NCBI GenBank assembly: GCA_029245825.1
Contig: JAQWON010000111.1
Coordinates: 1 to 13,427, forward strand
Direction: 5' to 3'
Length of the DNA: 13,427 nt
Origin: Flavobacteriaceae bacterium
GTDB lineage: Bacteria > Bacteroidota > Bacteroidia > Flavobacteriales > Flavobacteriaceae
The notes under the pieces are model-generated. The model was given only the letters and a program-made list of their open reading frames with translations, searched no databases and was not told the origin of the DNA. This document shows positions 1 to 6,557 of the stretch, one piece after another (within the stretch, counting starts at the first letter, position 1; every line of letters begins with the position of its first letter). Both the position numbers and the translations under genes were made by a program.

Positions 1-836
1 GAAATTTGAAAAGAATTATATTGAGTAGCATATATTTCATATTTTATTTTCCAATTTTCAGATATTTTATGATTAATAAGCGAATGAGAGTAAAAGTCCT
101 TTTCTTCTGAATCCCCATTATAAATATTTTGATTTTGGTAGAAATATCTGAAAGATTGAGTAAACTTAATTTCTTCTGAAAAATCGTATAAAAATTTTGG
201 TTGAAATGTTAAGTTTATGTAAGGATCAACTGTTTTTCCAGGGAGTTCTGAAGAAAGGTCATAACCATTAGTTGAATGCCTATTTAAAAAAGCAGAGTAA
301 CCAAATTTTTTGTTCTTCTTTGCAAAGGATAGATTACTGTCTGCTACCCCAAAAGAACCTTGTTGATGTGAAATTTCTCCTGAAAGTTTATCTGGTAAAG
401 TTTTGTTTGTTACTATGTTTATGATTCCGCCTAATGCATCTGAACCGAAAAGACTTGATGAAGGCCCTTTTACAATTTCTATTTGTTTAATATTATTTAC
501 AGCAATTCTACTAAGATCAAAATTGCCAGAACTTTTGCCAATTAGGGGAACACCATCAATTAAAATAGTTATATAGTCTGAGCTAATGCCTTGCATTTGT
601 ATTCCTTCTTCTCCGCCAACAGTAAAATCAGGAACTGATATTATTCCGGCTTGCTCAACTAATACTTCAATAAGTTTAGTTGCTCCAGAGCTTTTAATTT
701 CCTCCTCACCAATTAAAATAGCGGGTAATGGGATTGAGGAAAATTGTCTTACATTTCTAGTAGCGCTTATGATAACCTCTTCAAGGTTTTGCCTTTTTGC
801 CTGTATTGTGTCTTTTAAAGTTTCTTGTCCTAACAT
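1..836 (-). CDS. TonB-dependent outer-membrane receptor, N-terminal part (3' end outside window)
   Basis: Reading the minus strand from the ATG at 836 gives 278 open codons to the window edge. Near the N-terminus is a TonB-box-like stretch (LEEVIISATRN), followed by a plug domain at about residues 30-145: an IEVLVEQAGI segment, the QGISSDYITILIDGVP strand, and the motif IEIVKGPSSSLFGSDALGG leading into INIVTNK. The first beta-barrel strands follow. No carboxypeptidase-regulatory domain precedes the plug, so it resembles the siderophore/cobalamin type (FepA/CirA/BtuB-like) rather than SusC; the substrate cannot be read. It would use TonB energy to import a ligand across the outer membrane. The ATG at 836 leaves no signal peptide. 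A good one begins at an ATG at 874 but is one base out of frame across a nine-T tract (858-866); adding one T would give MRNFFFLFPFYVSMLGQE. The true start is therefore probably 874. It lies downstream of the M28 peptidase gene on the same strand. Confidence 0.9.
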   Translation of the reverse strand, partial: MLGQETLKDTIQAKRQNLEEVIISATRNVRQFSSIPLPAILIGEEEIKSSGATKLIEVLVEQAGIISVPDFTVGGEEGIQMQGISSDYITILIDGVPLIGKSSGNFDLSRIAVNNIKQIEIVKGPSSSLFGSDALGGIINIVTNKTLPDKLSGEISHQQGSFGVADSNLSFAKKNKKFGYSAFLNRHSTNGYDLSSELPGKTVDPYINLTFQPKFLYDFSEEIKFTQSFRYFYQNQNIYNGDSEEKDFYSHSLINHKISENWKIKYEIYATQYNSFQI

Positions 837-857
837 GCTTACGTAGAAAGGGAAAAG

Positions 858-866
858 AAAAAAAAA
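858..866 (-). other. Nine-T homopolymer causing a frameshift in the receptor signal peptide
   Basis: The plus strand shows nine consecutive A (T9 on the coding strand). The ATG at 874 reads MRNFFFFSLST and then stops at 841-839. A T10 tract would join that ATG to the receptor frame and yield a hydrophobic signal sequence. The length is either a sequencing or assembly indel, a real mutation, or a slippage-prone on/off tract. The tract and the frame are observed; the cause is not known. Confidence 0.75.
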
Positions 867-883
867 TTTCTCATTTCAAAGGA

Positions 884-891
884 CAAAAATA
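884..891 (-). promoter_or_regulatory. Possible -7 promoter element for the receptor gene
   Basis: The minus strand reads TATTTTTG, matching the Bacteroidota -7 consensus TAnnTTTG, nine bases before the ATG at 874. No clear -33 TTTG is visible at the expected distance, and the leader would be very short. The element overlaps the right end of the inverted repeat's minus-strand arm. In such AT-rich DNA a chance match is quite possible. Confidence 0.3.
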
Positions 892-926
892 TCTTATTTT
901 TAATTATTCTAAATAAAAATAAGATA
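890..926. repeat. 13-bp perfect inverted repeat between peptidase and receptor genes
   Basis: TATCTTATTTTTA at 890-902 is the exact reverse complement of TAAAAATAAGATA at 914-926, with an 11-base loop. On the minus strand it lies after the peptidase stop (964) and is followed by a short T run, so it could be a weak AT-only terminator. It also touches the candidate receptor promoter, so an operator role is possible. Confidence 0.6.
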
Positions 927-963
927 AATTTAATTTATACATCTATTTATTTTTTTAATGATC

Positions 964-2193
964 TTAAAAAATAATTTCTTTTTCTATTATTTTTTCCCCG
1001 CGTTTAATTGTTACCAAAGTTGACTCACCTGACTTAAACTTTGATAAAGCTTTCATATAGGACATCATATCAATTACATTTTCATCACCTAATTTGATTA
1101 CTATATCACCTTTTAAAACACCTGCTTTTTGCGCAGGTTTATCAGCACTTATCCCATCAATTTTCATTCCTTCACCATCAAATAAATAGTCGGGCATGAC
1201 ACCGAGAGAAACTTTAAATCTGGGGACATCTTGACTTTCATTTTTTGTTGCTCGAAAAGGTAATTTCCCGTTGTCATTTAAATCTTTGATAATGTTTATA
1301 ATATAATTGGAGAGAAGTTCTATGCCTTGATAGTTAATTTTTTCAAAGTCATCACTAGGTTTGTGATAATCGGAATGTTGTCCAGTAAAGAAATGAAGAA
1401 CAGGTATATCTGCTAGATAAAAGGAGGTGTGGTCAGAGGGTCCCATTCCTGACTCATTTTCAATAATTGAAAAAACCTCATTATTTGACTTTAACGTTTG
1501 CTTAAAGATAGGTGAAGTTCCCACTCCATAAATCGCGAGTGATTTATCTTCTTTTAATCGTCCTACCATATCCATGTTTATCATGTAGTTAATAGATTCA
1601 ATCGATGTAGTCGGATTTTTCACAAAATAATTCGATCCTAAAAGGCCCATTTCTTCACCAGAGAAAGCAACAAATAAATAATTATTTTGTGAAGCAATTG
1701 ATTTAAGTTTTCCTGCTAAATCTAACATTAGCGCCACTCCACTTGCATTGTCATCTGCTCCATTATGTATTTTTTCTACTTCTCCTCTATATAGGGAACT
1801 ATTAGACCCATATCCTAAGTGATCATAGTGAGCTCCAAATACAACAGTTTTATCAGAATTGTTGTCTATGAAACCTATAACGTTTCTTGCTGTTATAACA
1901 TCATTTTCTTTAGTGTTTGAAAATGAAACTTGTTCATGTGGATTTTTCGCGGGTTTAAAGTTGAAATCTTGAAAAAATTTCTCTTCTCCTTTAGAAACTA
2001 AATTCATTTGTTTAAATCTTTCAGCTATATATTTTGCAGCTAGTTTTTCTCCCATTGTTCCTGTTTCTCGACCCTGTAGACTGTCACTTGATAAATATTG
2101 TATATCAGCTTTTATCATACTTACATATGAATATTTTTTACTACAAGACGCTATTATTAAACTGAAAAAGAAAATTTTAAATGTGAATTTCAT
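964..2193 (-). CDS. M28-family zinc aminopeptidase lipoprotein with C-terminal PDZ domain
   Basis: A 409-residue protein. The N-terminus is a lipoprotein signal with lipobox IIASC, lipidated Cys17, so it should be anchored in the cell envelope. The M28 dizinc catalytic core spans about residues 100-300: GAHYDHLG (His122, Asp124), HNGADDNASG (Asp147), AFSGEEMGLLG (Glu180/Glu181), NMDMVGR (Asp208) and DYHKPSDD (His277). These are the metal ligands and catalytic acid expected of this family, so it should be an active aminopeptidase or carboxypeptidase on small peptides. Residues from about 325 to the end form a PDZ domain (DKPAQKAGVLKGDIVIKLGD), common in bacterial M28 proteins and probably used for substrate or partner binding. 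Its start is 41 bp from the divergent PD40 gene, which suggests shared control. Substrate specificity cannot be deduced. Confidence 0.95.
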   Translation of the reverse strand: MKFTFKIFFFSLIIASCSKKYSYVSMIKADIQYLSSDSLQGRETGTMGEKLAAKYIAERFKQMNLVSKGEEKFFQDFNFKPAKNPHEQVSFSNTKENDVITARNVIGFIDNNSDKTVVFGAHYDHLGYGSNSSLYRGEVEKIHNGADDNASGVALMLDLAGKLKSIASQNNYLFVAFSGEEMGLLGSNYFVKNPTTSIESINYMINMDMVGRLKEDKSLAIYGVGTSPIFKQTLKSNNEVFSIIENESGMGPSDHTSFYLADIPVLHFFTGQHSDYHKPSDDFEKINYQGIELLSNYIINIIKDLNDNGKLPFRATKNESQDVPRFKVSLGVMPDYLFDGEGMKIDGISADKPAQKAGVLKGDIVIKLGDENVIDMMSYMKALSKFKSGESTLVTIKRGEKIIEKEIIF

Positions 2194-2215
2194 CCTTTTT
2201 TTATTTTATTTTGCA

Positions 2216-2223
2216 CAAAAATA
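2216..2223 (-). promoter_or_regulatory. Candidate -7 element for the M28 peptidase gene
   Basis: The minus strand reads TATTTTTG, a match to TAnnTTTG, 22 bases upstream of the peptidase ATG at 2193. It lies in the 41-bp gap between two divergent genes, where a promoter must exist unless it is inside the opposite gene. No convincing -33 element is seen. Confidence 0.4.
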
Positions 2224-2234
2224 AAATTATCTAA

Positions 2235-3170
2235 ATGAAACATCTATTTATTTTGCTAATTGTTTTTTTAATTTTCTCATGTAAAGAAGAACAAAAAGAT
2301 AAATTAATTTATCCTGGAGAAGTAAATTTTAAATCAATTGAACAAATCACTTTTGGAGGAGACAATGCAGAGGCATATTGGAGCTTTGATGACAAACAAA
2401 TAATTTTTCAATCTAGTAATAACAGCTGGAATGTAAATTGTGATCAGATGTTTATAATGAATAACAATGAAACTTTTGAATCTAAGATTCCAAAAATGGT
2501 AAGTACAGGAACAGGTAGAACTACATGTTCTTATTTTTTACCTGATAATAAACACATCATATATGCTTCAACTCATTTAGATGATGAAAATTGCCCTGAA
2601 ACTCCCCTGCGCAAAGAGGGAAGATACGTTTGGCCAGTATATGGTTCTTATGATATTTTCATGGCAGATTTAAATGGAAAAATCATCAAACAACTAACTA
2701 ATGAAAATGGCTATGATGCTGAAGCAACAGTTTCTCCACTTGGAGATAAAATTGTTTTTACATCTGCAAGGACTGGTGATTTGGAGTTGTTTACAATGAA
2801 TATTGATGGATCTAATGTGAAACAAATTACTCATGAATTAGGCTATGATGGAGGAGCTTTTTTCTCACCTGATGGAACCAAAATAATTTTCAGAGCATCA
2901 AGACCCAAAGGAGTCGATGAAATAAAAGAGTATAAATCTTTATTAAGTGAGGGACTAGTTCAACCAACAGAAATGGAATTATTTATATGTGATTCAGATG
3001 GTAAAAATTTAAAACAACTGACTTTTCTTGGAAACGCTAATTGGAGTCCATTTTTTCACCCATCTGGTAAAAAAATACTTTTTTCATCAAATTATGAAGC
3101 CGTAATGGGTTTTCCATTCAATATTTATACGATTGATATAGATGGTAAAAATTTAAAAAGAATTACTTAA
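2235..3170 (+). CDS. PD40/TolB-like beta-propeller lipoprotein, cut short by an in-frame TAA
   Basis: The 311-residue product starts with a lipoprotein signal (lipobox LIFSC, Cys16). It contains repeated TolB-type blades: EAYWSFDDKQIIFQS, EATVSPLGDKIVFTSARTGD followed by LELFTMNIDGSNVKQIT, then GAFFSPDGTKIIFRASRP, and WSPFFHPSGKKILFSSN. This is the PD40 (WD40-like) propeller family, usually a periplasmic or surface binding or scaffold protein. After RIT the TAA at 3168-3170 stops translation, yet the same frame continues for 40 codons with the family's expected last blade and tail (see the next entry). The intact protein would be about 352 residues. Losing the last strands would probably leave the propeller unclosed. 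It is divergent from the M28 peptidase gene 41 bp away; a functional link is inferred only. Confidence 0.88.
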   Translation: MKHLFILLIVFLIFSCKEEQKDKLIYPGEVNFKSIEQITFGGDNAEAYWSFDDKQIIFQSSNNSWNVNCDQMFIMNNNETFESKIPKMVSTGTGRTTCSYFLPDNKHIIYASTHLDDENCPETPLRKEGRYVWPVYGSYDIFMADLNGKIIKQLTNENGYDAEATVSPLGDKIVFTSARTGDLELFTMNIDGSNVKQITHELGYDGGAFFSPDGTKIIFRASRPKGVDEIKEYKSLLSEGLVQPTEMELFICDSDGKNLKQLTFLGNANWSPFFHPSGKKILFSSNYEAVMGFPFNIYTIDIDGKNLKRIT

Positions 3171-3293
3171 GGTGACACTTTTGATTCTTTCCCGGTTTTT
3201 TCTAACGATGGTAAAAAATTACTTTTTTCCTCTAATCGAAACAATGGTGGTACAAGAGAGACAAATATTTTTCTTGCAGAATGGGTGGAGTAG
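3171..3293 (+). pseudogene. Separated C-terminal 40 codons of the PD40 lipoprotein
   Basis: In the same frame as the preceding gene, directly after its TAA, the sequence reads GDTFDSFPVFSNDGKKLLFSS, continues NRNNGG, and ends NIFLAEWVE before TAG at 3291-3293. The FSNDGKKLLFSS stretch is a PD40 blade, and SNRN...TNIFLAEW is the usual end of this family. No start codon lies in a position to translate it alone. One substitution at 3168-3170 would restore the full gene. Confidence 0.8.
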
Positions 3294-3332
3294 GTTTTAA
3301 TGATAGATTTATTAAATTTGCAGCGCTATTAA

Positions 3333-3438
3333 GGTGTCTTTCAGTTTTCTTGACATCTATTTAAGGAGTTGTGTGTTGTTAATCCATTTTAAACTGGATG
3401 ACAACTAGTGAGAAGCTTTCCATTTAAATGGGGAGCTT
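3333..3438 (+). ncRNA. Three consecutive hairpins, possible small RNA or structured leader
   Basis: Between the PD40 gene and the sulfatase are three potential stems: GGTGTC/GACATC (3333-3338 with 3352-3357, one G-U pair), GTTGT..ATCCA/TGGAT..ACAAC (3375-3405), and AAGCTTTCC/GGGGAGCTT (3413-3438). The loops of the second and third resemble each other (CCATTTTAAA and ATTTAAATGG), so they could pair alternately as in an attenuator. No known RNA family was recognised. The whole may simply be the 3' end of the upstream transcript. Confidence 0.3.
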
Positions 3439-3444
3439 TTTTTT
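3413..3444 (+). terminator. Intrinsic terminator downstream of the PD40 gene
   Basis: A 9-bp stem AAGCTTTCC / GGGGAGCTT with two G-U pairs surrounds the self-complementary loop ATTTAAAT and runs into eight T (3437-3444). It probably ends the PD40 transcript, so the sulfatase would need a promoter within 3445-3488 or read-through. Confidence 0.65.
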
Positions 3445-3488
3445 ATACTTATTTTGTATATTCAATTTTAATATTTAATCCTCCTGAG

Positions 3489-4961
3489 ATGAAAAAAAAC
3501 ACAGTGATTATTTTTTCTTTTATTTTTTGCTTTTGCAGCAATTTTAATACCAACAAGTCCAATCATCAAGGTCAAAATCCAAACATAGTCATAATTTTCA
3601 TGGATGATTTAGGCTATGGCGATATATCAAATTTTGGAGCGATAGATTATCAAACACCTAATCTTGAAAAACTAGCAAACCAAGGGATGACTTTTACAAA
3701 TTTCTACTCTGCTCAGGCAGTATGTAGCGCCTCAAGAGCTGCTCTATTGACTGGATGTTATCCAAATAGAATTGGAATAAAAGGCGCTTTGTTTCCCCAA
3801 TCAAAAGTAGGTTTAAATGAAAGTGAAGTTACTATTGCTGAAATGCTTAAGGAAAAAGGATATTCTACGGCGATTTTTGGCAAATGGCATTTAGGGCATC
3901 AAGAAAAATTTCTCCCACTCAATCATGGGTTTGACAATTATCTTGGCATACCATATTCTAACGATATGTGGCCAGTTGATTATGATGGAAATCAAATTTT
4001 AGATGAATCCAATTGGAAGAAAAAATCTTATCCCCAACTTCCATTGATTAAAGATTTTGAAAAAATTGATGAAATTAGAAGTTTAAATGATCAGGCAAAA
4101 TTAACAACATTATTTACAGAGGAATCTGTCAAATTTATTAACAAAAACAATGATAAACCATTCTTTTTGTATTTGCCACATCCCATGCCACATGTCCCAA
4201 TTGCTGTTTCAGATAAGTTTAATGGTAAAAGCAAGCAAGGTTTGTATGGTGATCTTATGATGGAAATTGATTGGTCTGTTGGTGAAATTGTTAGAGCATT
4301 AGAAAAAAATAATATTGAAAACAATACCCTTATTATTTTCACCAGTGATAATGGACCTTGGCTAAATTATGGGAATCACGCAGGATCAACAGGCGGATTA
4401 AGAGAGGGTAAAGGAACTAGTTTTGAGGGAGGTCAGAGAGTCCCAACTATTATGAAGTGGCCTGATGCTATTCCCTTTGGGAGTATATCTAATCAAATGG
4501 CATCCACAATTGATATTTTTCCAACCATTGCTAATCTAGTTTCTGCAGAGTTGCCAAAACATTTAATTGATGGAATTGACATTACACCTGTTTTAAAAGG
4601 AGATAAAGAATCTAATCCAAGAAATCATTTGTACTATTATTATGGCGATAATAATTTAGAAGCAGTAAGAAAAGATAATTGGAAGCTTGTTCTTCCTCAT
4701 AAAAGCAGATCCTATAAAAATGTTTTACCTGGCGATAATGGTTATCCAGGCCCTTATTCTCAAATCCAGGCAGAGTATTCTTTGTATGATCTTCGTAGAG
4801 ACCCTGGAGAAGAATATGATGTGAAAGAGTTATATCCAAAAGTTGTTAATGAATTGGAAAAATTAGTTGAGAAGGCAAGAAAAGACTTAGGTGATAATTT
4901 AACTGGAAGATTAGGTGAAAACAGGAGAGGACCTGGTTTTTCTGATGCTGTTGAAGATTGA
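3489..4961 (+). CDS. Exported arylsulfatase (formylglycine-dependent, family S1)
   Basis: A 490-residue product from the ATG at 3489. This start is chosen because it opens a signal sequence (MKKNTVIIFSFIFCFC); an upstream in-frame ATG at 3408 falls inside the terminator hairpin. Cys14 or Cys16 could be lipidated, but the lipobox is not canonical. Sulfatase signatures are complete: Asp39-Asp40 (IFMDDLGYGD), the formylglycine motif CSASRAALLTG with Cys79 (C-x-A-x-R), FGKWHLGH (Lys132, His134), HPMPH (His231, His235), SDNGPW (Asp287-Asn288) and GKGTSFEGG (Lys308). It should hydrolyse sulfate esters, in this kind of organism plausibly on sulfated algal polysaccharide, after Cys79 is oxidised to formylglycine. 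The substrate is not readable. It converges on the FGE-like gene with 2 bp between stop codons, which is probably its activator. Confidence 0.95.
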   Translation: MKKNTVIIFSFIFCFCSNFNTNKSNHQGQNPNIVIIFMDDLGYGDISNFGAIDYQTPNLEKLANQGMTFTNFYSAQAVCSASRAALLTGCYPNRIGIKGALFPQSKVGLNESEVTIAEMLKEKGYSTAIFGKWHLGHQEKFLPLNHGFDNYLGIPYSNDMWPVDYDGNQILDESNWKKKSYPQLPLIKDFEKIDEIRSLNDQAKLTTLFTEESVKFINKNNDKPFFLYLPHPMPHVPIAVSDKFNGKSKQGLYGDLMMEIDWSVGEIVRALEKNNIENNTLIIFTSDNGPWLNYGNHAGSTGGLREGKGTSFEGGQRVPTIMKWPDAIPFGSISNQMASTIDIFPTIANLVSAELPKHLIDGIDITPVLKGDKESNPRNHLYYYYGDNNLEAVRKDNWKLVLPHKSRSYKNVLPGDNGYPGPYSQIQAEYSLYDLRRDPGEEYDVKELYPKVVNELEKLVEKARKDLGDNLTGRLGENRRGPGFSDAVED

Positions 4962-4963
4962 TT

Positions 4964-5539
4964 TTATTGAGTCAACACGCTAAATCCAATATGTATATTT
5001 CCCGTTTCTTTGTCTACATAAAGCTCTCTATCTTTTTGAGTCCCATGGCATGTGTCTTTGGAGCAAAATAATGATCCCCCAGCTAGTCTTACTTTGTTAG
5101 AATTTATTGTTTCTGTAATATCCCAAACATTTCCCACAATATTTACTTTTTCAACAGATGATATAGGAGACTTATTATCAGATACAATTGGTCTTTTATC
5201 ATTTTTCACAATTTCCCAATATTTTTCATAAGTTGGAAGATTTACATTAGCCCACTTACAATACTCAATGGCATCTTTATAGCTAACCTGGGTTACTGGC
5301 AAACTATCTAAAGAGGGGTTTTCCCCATCCGGTTTTAACCAGTTTGCACCATCAACAATTTCAAAGTCAAAAACATTTACTTGAACAATAGACCAGCCAT
5401 ATTTTTCTGCATCGGTTTCATATCCAGTTGCATTAACGAATTCTTTGAAATCTTTAACAGAAATTGGCTTTAATTGATTTTTATCAGCTTTAGAACAATA
5501 AATAAGGCAAAAGAAAAAAAATAAATAGGCTTTTTTCAT
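4964..5539 (-). CDS. Small formylglycine-generating-enzyme-like lipoprotein (FGE-sulfatase domain)
   Basis: A 191-residue product from the ATG at 5539, preferred over an ATG at 5593 because it begins a lipoprotein signal (MKKAYLFFFFCLIYC, Cys15). The mature part matches conserved pieces of true FGE: FKEFVNATGYETDAEKYGWS (31-50), GANWLKPDG (64-72), PVTQVSYKDAIEYCKWA with LPTYEKYWE (81-109), GNVWDI (136-141), AGGSLFCSKDTC (153-164) and NIHIGF (181-186). Cys159 and Cys164 form the C-x4-C pair that binds copper(I) in FGE, which oxidises a sulfatase cysteine to formylglycine using oxygen. The protein is far shorter than usual FGEs (about 300 residues): the N-terminal GGxFxMG region and some 60 residues between LPTxxxWE and GNVW are missing. 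Its position tail-to-tail with a sulfatase supports an activating role in the envelope. Activity is inferred. Confidence 0.88.
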   Translation of the reverse strand: MKKAYLFFFFCLIYCSKADKNQLKPISVKDFKEFVNATGYETDAEKYGWSIVQVNVFDFEIVDGANWLKPDGENPSLDSLPVTQVSYKDAIEYCKWANVNLPTYEKYWEIVKNDKRPIVSDNKSPISSVEKVNIVGNVWDITETINSNKVRLAGGSLFCSKDTCHGTQKDRELYVDKETGNIHIGFSVLTQ

Positions 5540-5619
5540 TAATTCTGATATAATAATTACTTCAAAAGTTAAAAAAATATTTGTCAAAACCATTAATCCT
5601 TTTGACCTTTGTGTTCAAC

Positions 5620-6483
5620 ATGAAGACATTAAATCAATTAATTGAAATATTTACTTTAAAAAAAGTTGATGAAAATCGCTTTGAGGGGCAGAATTATCAA
5701 ACGCCATGGGGGCGAGTTTTTGGCGGGCAAGTTCTCGCTCAAGCCCTACATGCTGCATATAGAACCGTCCCGAAAGACAGGTTTGCAAATTCCATGCATG
5801 GATATTTTATTTTGGGAGGAAATTTAGAGATTCCAATAACTTATGAGGTTGATATAATTAGAAATGGAAATAGTTTTACCACAAGAAGAGTAGTAGCTTT
5901 TCAGAAGGGGACGGCAATATTTAATATGTCGGCATCCTTTCAACTCAAACAAAAAGGCGTTGAACATCAAATACCAATGCCAAACCTTATTCCTCCTCAA
6001 AAGTTAATCAGTGATCTTGAACAACTAGAGGAAATGCAGGAGATAGATCCTGATCGATACAATAAATTTAAAAAGGTCAAACCTGAGGCTATTGAATTCA
6101 GACCTGTTGAAAAACTTAATCTGATTAAGGAGGTTGATTCACCACCGGAGAGCAATTTTTGGTTTCGATCAAGGGAAAAAACAAAATTTGGTATGGATCT
6201 ACAGCATCAACTTTTAGCATATATTTCAGATTTTTGGCTTTTAAGAACAGCTTCTTTGCCGCATAGAAAAAAGCTAAGTAAATCAAAAACTTTTTTTGCT
6301 AGCATTGATCATGCTATCTGGTTTCATCGGGATTTTAAAATGGAAGATTGGCACTTATATTCTATGCAAAGTCCAAGCGCTTCAAACTCAAGGGGGTTTT
6401 CAAGAGGATCTATTTTTAACAAGGATGGTGTTTTAATTGCTTCAACAGCTCAAGAAGGTCTGATGAGACAGATTTCAAAATAA
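5620..6483 (+). CDS. tesB: Acyl-CoA thioesterase II
   Basis: A 287-residue double-hotdog thioesterase, close to the 286 residues of E. coli TesB. It hydrolyses acyl-CoA to free fatty acid and CoA in the cytoplasm. The N-terminal hotdog carries TPWGRVFGGQVLAQAL and SMHGYFILGG; the C-terminal one carries LLAYISD, FFASIDHAIWFHRDF, SASNSRGFSRG and STAQEGLMR. The catalytic triad falls at the same numbers as in E. coli: Asp204, Ser228 (Thr in E. coli) and Gln278. The ATG at 5620 is chosen because the homologous region begins there; an upstream in-frame ATG at 5581 overlaps the divergent lipoprotein region and adds a tail not seen in the family. No signal peptide. It is followed by a strong terminator shared with the convergent downstream gene. 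Confidence 0.95.
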   Translation: MKTLNQLIEIFTLKKVDENRFEGQNYQTPWGRVFGGQVLAQALHAAYRTVPKDRFANSMHGYFILGGNLEIPITYEVDIIRNGNSFTTRRVVAFQKGTAIFNMSASFQLKQKGVEHQIPMPNLIPPQKLISDLEQLEEMQEIDPDRYNKFKKVKPEAIEFRPVEKLNLIKEVDSPPESNFWFRSREKTKFGMDLQHQLLAYISDFWLLRTASLPHRKKLSKSKTFFASIDHAIWFHRDFKMEDWHLYSMQSPSASNSRGFSRGSIFNKDGVLIASTAQEGLMRQISK

Positions 6484-6504
6484 TCTAGACTTGAATAACA
6501 ACTA

Positions 6505-6535
6505 AAAACCCCAACTAAACTTTAGTTAGGGTTTT
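6505..6535. terminator. Bidirectional intrinsic terminator between tesB and the NTF2-like gene
   Basis: AAAACCC-c-AACTAAA at 6505-6519 pairs with TTTAGTT-a-GGGTTTT at 6521-6535: fourteen pairs with one mismatch and a tight loop. T-rich sequence follows on the plus strand and the A-rich 5' arm gives a T run on the minus strand. It sits between two convergent genes, as expected of a two-way terminator. Confidence 0.85.
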
Positions 6536-6557
6536 AAGATTTTATTTTTTACTTGTC

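Noticed and set aside
586..846. Plus-strand open frame opposite the receptor gene
   Set aside because: The minus strand here encodes a clear TonB-dependent plug domain; the plus frame is its shadow and has no recognisable features.
3168..3170. Programmed stop-codon read-through or recoding in the PD40 gene
   Set aside because: TAA is rarely recoded, and no stimulatory structure or recoded amino-acid machinery is visible; mutation or sequencing error is simpler.
3408..3488. Upstream in-frame ATG extending the sulfatase by 27 residues
   Set aside because: The extension would start just before and run through the terminator hairpin and place residues before an otherwise good signal sequence starting at 3489.
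4091..4839. Two minus-strand open frames opposite the sulfatase
   Set aside because: They lie within sulfatase segments that carry catalytic motifs and show no domain or signal of their own.
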